Positions 7,060 through 9,156 of a stretch of 9,156 nucleotides of DNA are shown here, piece by piece. A program made the position numbers and the translations under genes. The DNA is from Abditibacteriota bacterium. GTDB lineage: Bacteria > Armatimonadota > UBA5829. Every line of letters starts with the position of its first letter. Within the stretch, counting starts at the first letter, position 1. The stretch is taken from the NCBI GenBank assembly GCA_017959625.1, contig JAGDAG010000265.1, forward strand, positions 1 through 9,156, given 5' to 3'. Below the pieces are notes generated by a model that did not search any database, was not told the DNA's origin, and saw nothing but the letters and a program-made list of their open reading frames with translations.

Positions 7060-8154
7060 CTACCGGGAACGGTCCACCAGATAGGCGCCCCAGGCAAGGA
7101 GATAACTCTTGTAGCGGGAGTCCGGCATATCCTTCAGCAGCCCGCCGGCTTCCGTCACCAGCCTTACCGCCAGGGACTCCGTATCCCGGACGGCGCCGGT
7201 CTCCAGGATCATATCCACCGCCCTTTTCTGCTGCTGCGGCGAGGCTTTCCCGTTGCCGTAGATCTGCAGGAACTCCGCCCTTTCTTTTTCGCCGAAGCGG
7301 GAAAGGGCCAGGTAGATGGGATACGATTTCTTTCCGTCCCGCAGGTCGGAGCCCACGGGCTTGCCCAGCTCGGCTTCGTCGGCAACGAGCCCCAGTATGT
7401 CGTCCTTCAGCTGAAAAGCCGTCCCGCAGGCCCGGGCGTAATCGCCGATGCTTTTTACCGCGGGATGCCCGGTATCGGCGGTCTTTTTCCCCAGCATGGC
7501 GCCGAACATGGCGCTGTAAGACAAAAGCGACGAGGTTTTTCCTTCGATCATCTTCAGGATGGTATCGCAGTCTATCGCTTCTGTGGGCATATACTCGAAA
7601 TTCACGTCCCGGAGCTCCCCTTCCAGCAGCTCCCGCATAGTCACCCCCTGAAGCAGGCGGCAGATCTCGCCCACCACCTCCGAGGGGGCGCCGGCCTTCA
7701 CCGCATCCAGCATCATGGCCACCGACACCGCGTGGAGGGCGTCGCCGATAAGGATGGAATACGCCAGCCCGTATTCCTCCGCCGCCCCGGCTGAAGCGCC
7801 GAAGTTCTCTTTCGCCAGCCTGCGCCCTATGACGTGCATGCTTTCTCCGCCCCGCCTGGATTCGTCGCGGTCGATTATGTCGTCGTGGATAAGGGTCCAG
7901 GTATGGGTCAGCTCCAGGCCGCAGGCCACGGGCAGGACGCTTGCGAGATCCTTTTCGCTGCCGCCGGAAGCCAGATAAGACCAGACAAGCACCGCGGGGC
8001 GCAGCTTTTTTCCGGGCCGCATGAGATACGCCAGCAGGCCCTCCGTCACTTCCTCAAGGCCGTAGTCGTAAAAATACGAGCATTTTTCTATATAGCCGTT
8101 CACAAGGCCGCAGACTTCGGCAAGGGAAGCCTTCATACCCTCAAAATCAGACAT
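7060..8154 (-). CDS. Short-chain polyprenyl diphosphate synthase (FPP/GGPP synthase type)
   Basis: This class I trans-prenyltransferase condenses IPP with an allylic diphosphate and releases PPi. Residues 47-54 (PGKKLRPA) bind IPP. The first Asp-rich motif is HDDIIDRDESRRG (90-102), with D91, D92 and D95, and the second is FQLKDDILGL (247-256), with D251 and D252. GKPVGSDLRDGKKS (264-277) gives the conserved lysines. The first motif lacks the two-residue insertion of bacterial FPP synthases. W86 occupies the fifth position before it, where an aromatic residue limits chain length in archaeal-type GGPP synthases, so a C15-C20 product is more likely than a long quinone tail. The 364 residues are slightly longer than usual (about 300-350). 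GGAG lies 8 bases before the ATG. No terminator separates it from pfp. Family certain; chain length inferred. Confidence 0.92.
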   Translation of the reverse strand: MSDFEGMKASLAEVCGLVNGYIEKCSYFYDYGLEEVTEGLLAYLMRPGKKLRPAVLVWSYLASGGSEKDLASVLPVACGLELTHTWTLIHDDIIDRDESRRGGESMHVIGRRLAKENFGASAGAAEEYGLAYSILIGDALHAVSVAMMLDAVKAGAPSEVVGEICRLLQGVTMRELLEGELRDVNFEYMPTEAIDCDTILKMIEGKTSSLLSYSAMFGAMLGKKTADTGHPAVKSIGDYARACGTAFQLKDDILGLVADEAELGKPVGSDLRDGKKSYPIYLALSRFGEKERAEFLQIYGNGKASPQQQKRAVDMILETGAVRDTESLAVRLVTEAGGLLKDMPDSRYKSYLLAWGAYLVDRSR

Positions 8155-8169
8155 TTAAAGTTCTCCGAA

Positions 8170-8197
8170 ATTATACTCTACTTATATTTTACTACAA
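8170..8197 (-). promoter_or_regulatory. Probable promoter for the prenyl diphosphate synthase gene
   Basis: A perfect -10 TATAAT (8170-8175) lies 16 bp from a partial -35 TTGTAG (8192-8197) on the minus strand. Transcription would begin very close to the Shine-Dalgarno (8163-8166), giving an unusually short leader. A more upstream start cannot be excluded. Confidence 0.55.
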
Positions 8198-8218
8198 CAG
8201 CCGCCGCCGGCGCAAACG

Positions 8219-8247
8219 TTGACAGAAAAGCGCCGAAGTCATATAAT
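8219..8247 (+). promoter_or_regulatory. Consensus sigma-A promoter for purC
   Basis: TTGACA (8219-8224), a 17-bp spacer and TATAAT (8242-8247) match the sigma-70/sigma-A consensus at all twelve positions. Transcription should start near 8254, about 25 bases before the ATG. I see no riboswitch-sized leader. Confidence 0.92.
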
Positions 8248-8278
8248 ATATTGGAACAAAAGTTTTGGAAGTGAAAAA

Positions 8279-9156
<878 letters not shown>

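Noticed and set aside
8178..8192. An additional AT-rich -10-like element (TAAAAT / ATATAA) for the prenyl synthase gene
   Set aside because: It has no good -35 at proper spacing. The perfect TATAAT at 8170-8175 is the better candidate, although the resulting leader is very short.

Overview
The window is ordinary-looking bacterial chromosome, GC-rich, densely packed with genes, and with short AT-rich intergenic gaps that carry near-consensus sigma-70/sigma-A promoters (TTGACA / TATAAT, 17-18 bp spacers), AG-rich Shine-Dalgarno sites and compact intrinsic terminators. The long-clade pyrophosphate-dependent phosphofructokinase, the Gfo/Idh/MocA dehydrogenase, the DUF4434 glycosidase-like protein and the absence of any oxygen-linked gene fit an anaerobic, carbohydrate-using, probably uncultured bacterium. 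I cannot place the phylum from the sequence alone. The AUA isoleucine codon is used unusually often for such GC-rich DNA.

Layout. (1) Positions 1-1340, minus strand: greA followed after one base by a DUF4434 TIM-barrel protein that runs off the left edge. (2) 1341-1539: divergent promoter region, with an extended -10 promoter for greA, a hairpin in the greA leader and a strong promoter for the next gene. (3) 1540-2838, plus strand: an exported PhoPQ-activated-protein (PqaA/AprA) family alpha/beta-hydrolase, monocistronic. It ends at a bidirectional terminator shared with the convergent unit. (4) 2890-5254, minus strand: a two-gene operon of an 11-TM NSS sodium symporter and a Gfo/Idh/MocA dehydrogenase. 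(5) 5317-8154, minus strand: a polyprenyl diphosphate synthase, then pfp, which has its own strong promoter and an intrinsic terminator. (6) 8155-8278: a divergent promoter region. (7) 8279-end, plus strand: purC, missing only its last codons.

Most of these are metabolic genes: isoprenoid precursor condensation, which releases PPi; PPi-driven glycolysis; de novo purine synthesis; sodium-coupled amino-acid-type uptake; and transcript-cleavage housekeeping. I found no mobile element, CRISPR array, toxin-antitoxin pair, defence island, RNA gene or other obviously new system. The points most worth a second look are a Lys in place of the near-invariant extracellular-gate Arg of the NSS transporter, the changed nucleophile motif of the PqaA-like protein, the greA leader hairpin, and the transporter operon that starts directly behind a terminator with no visible promoter.
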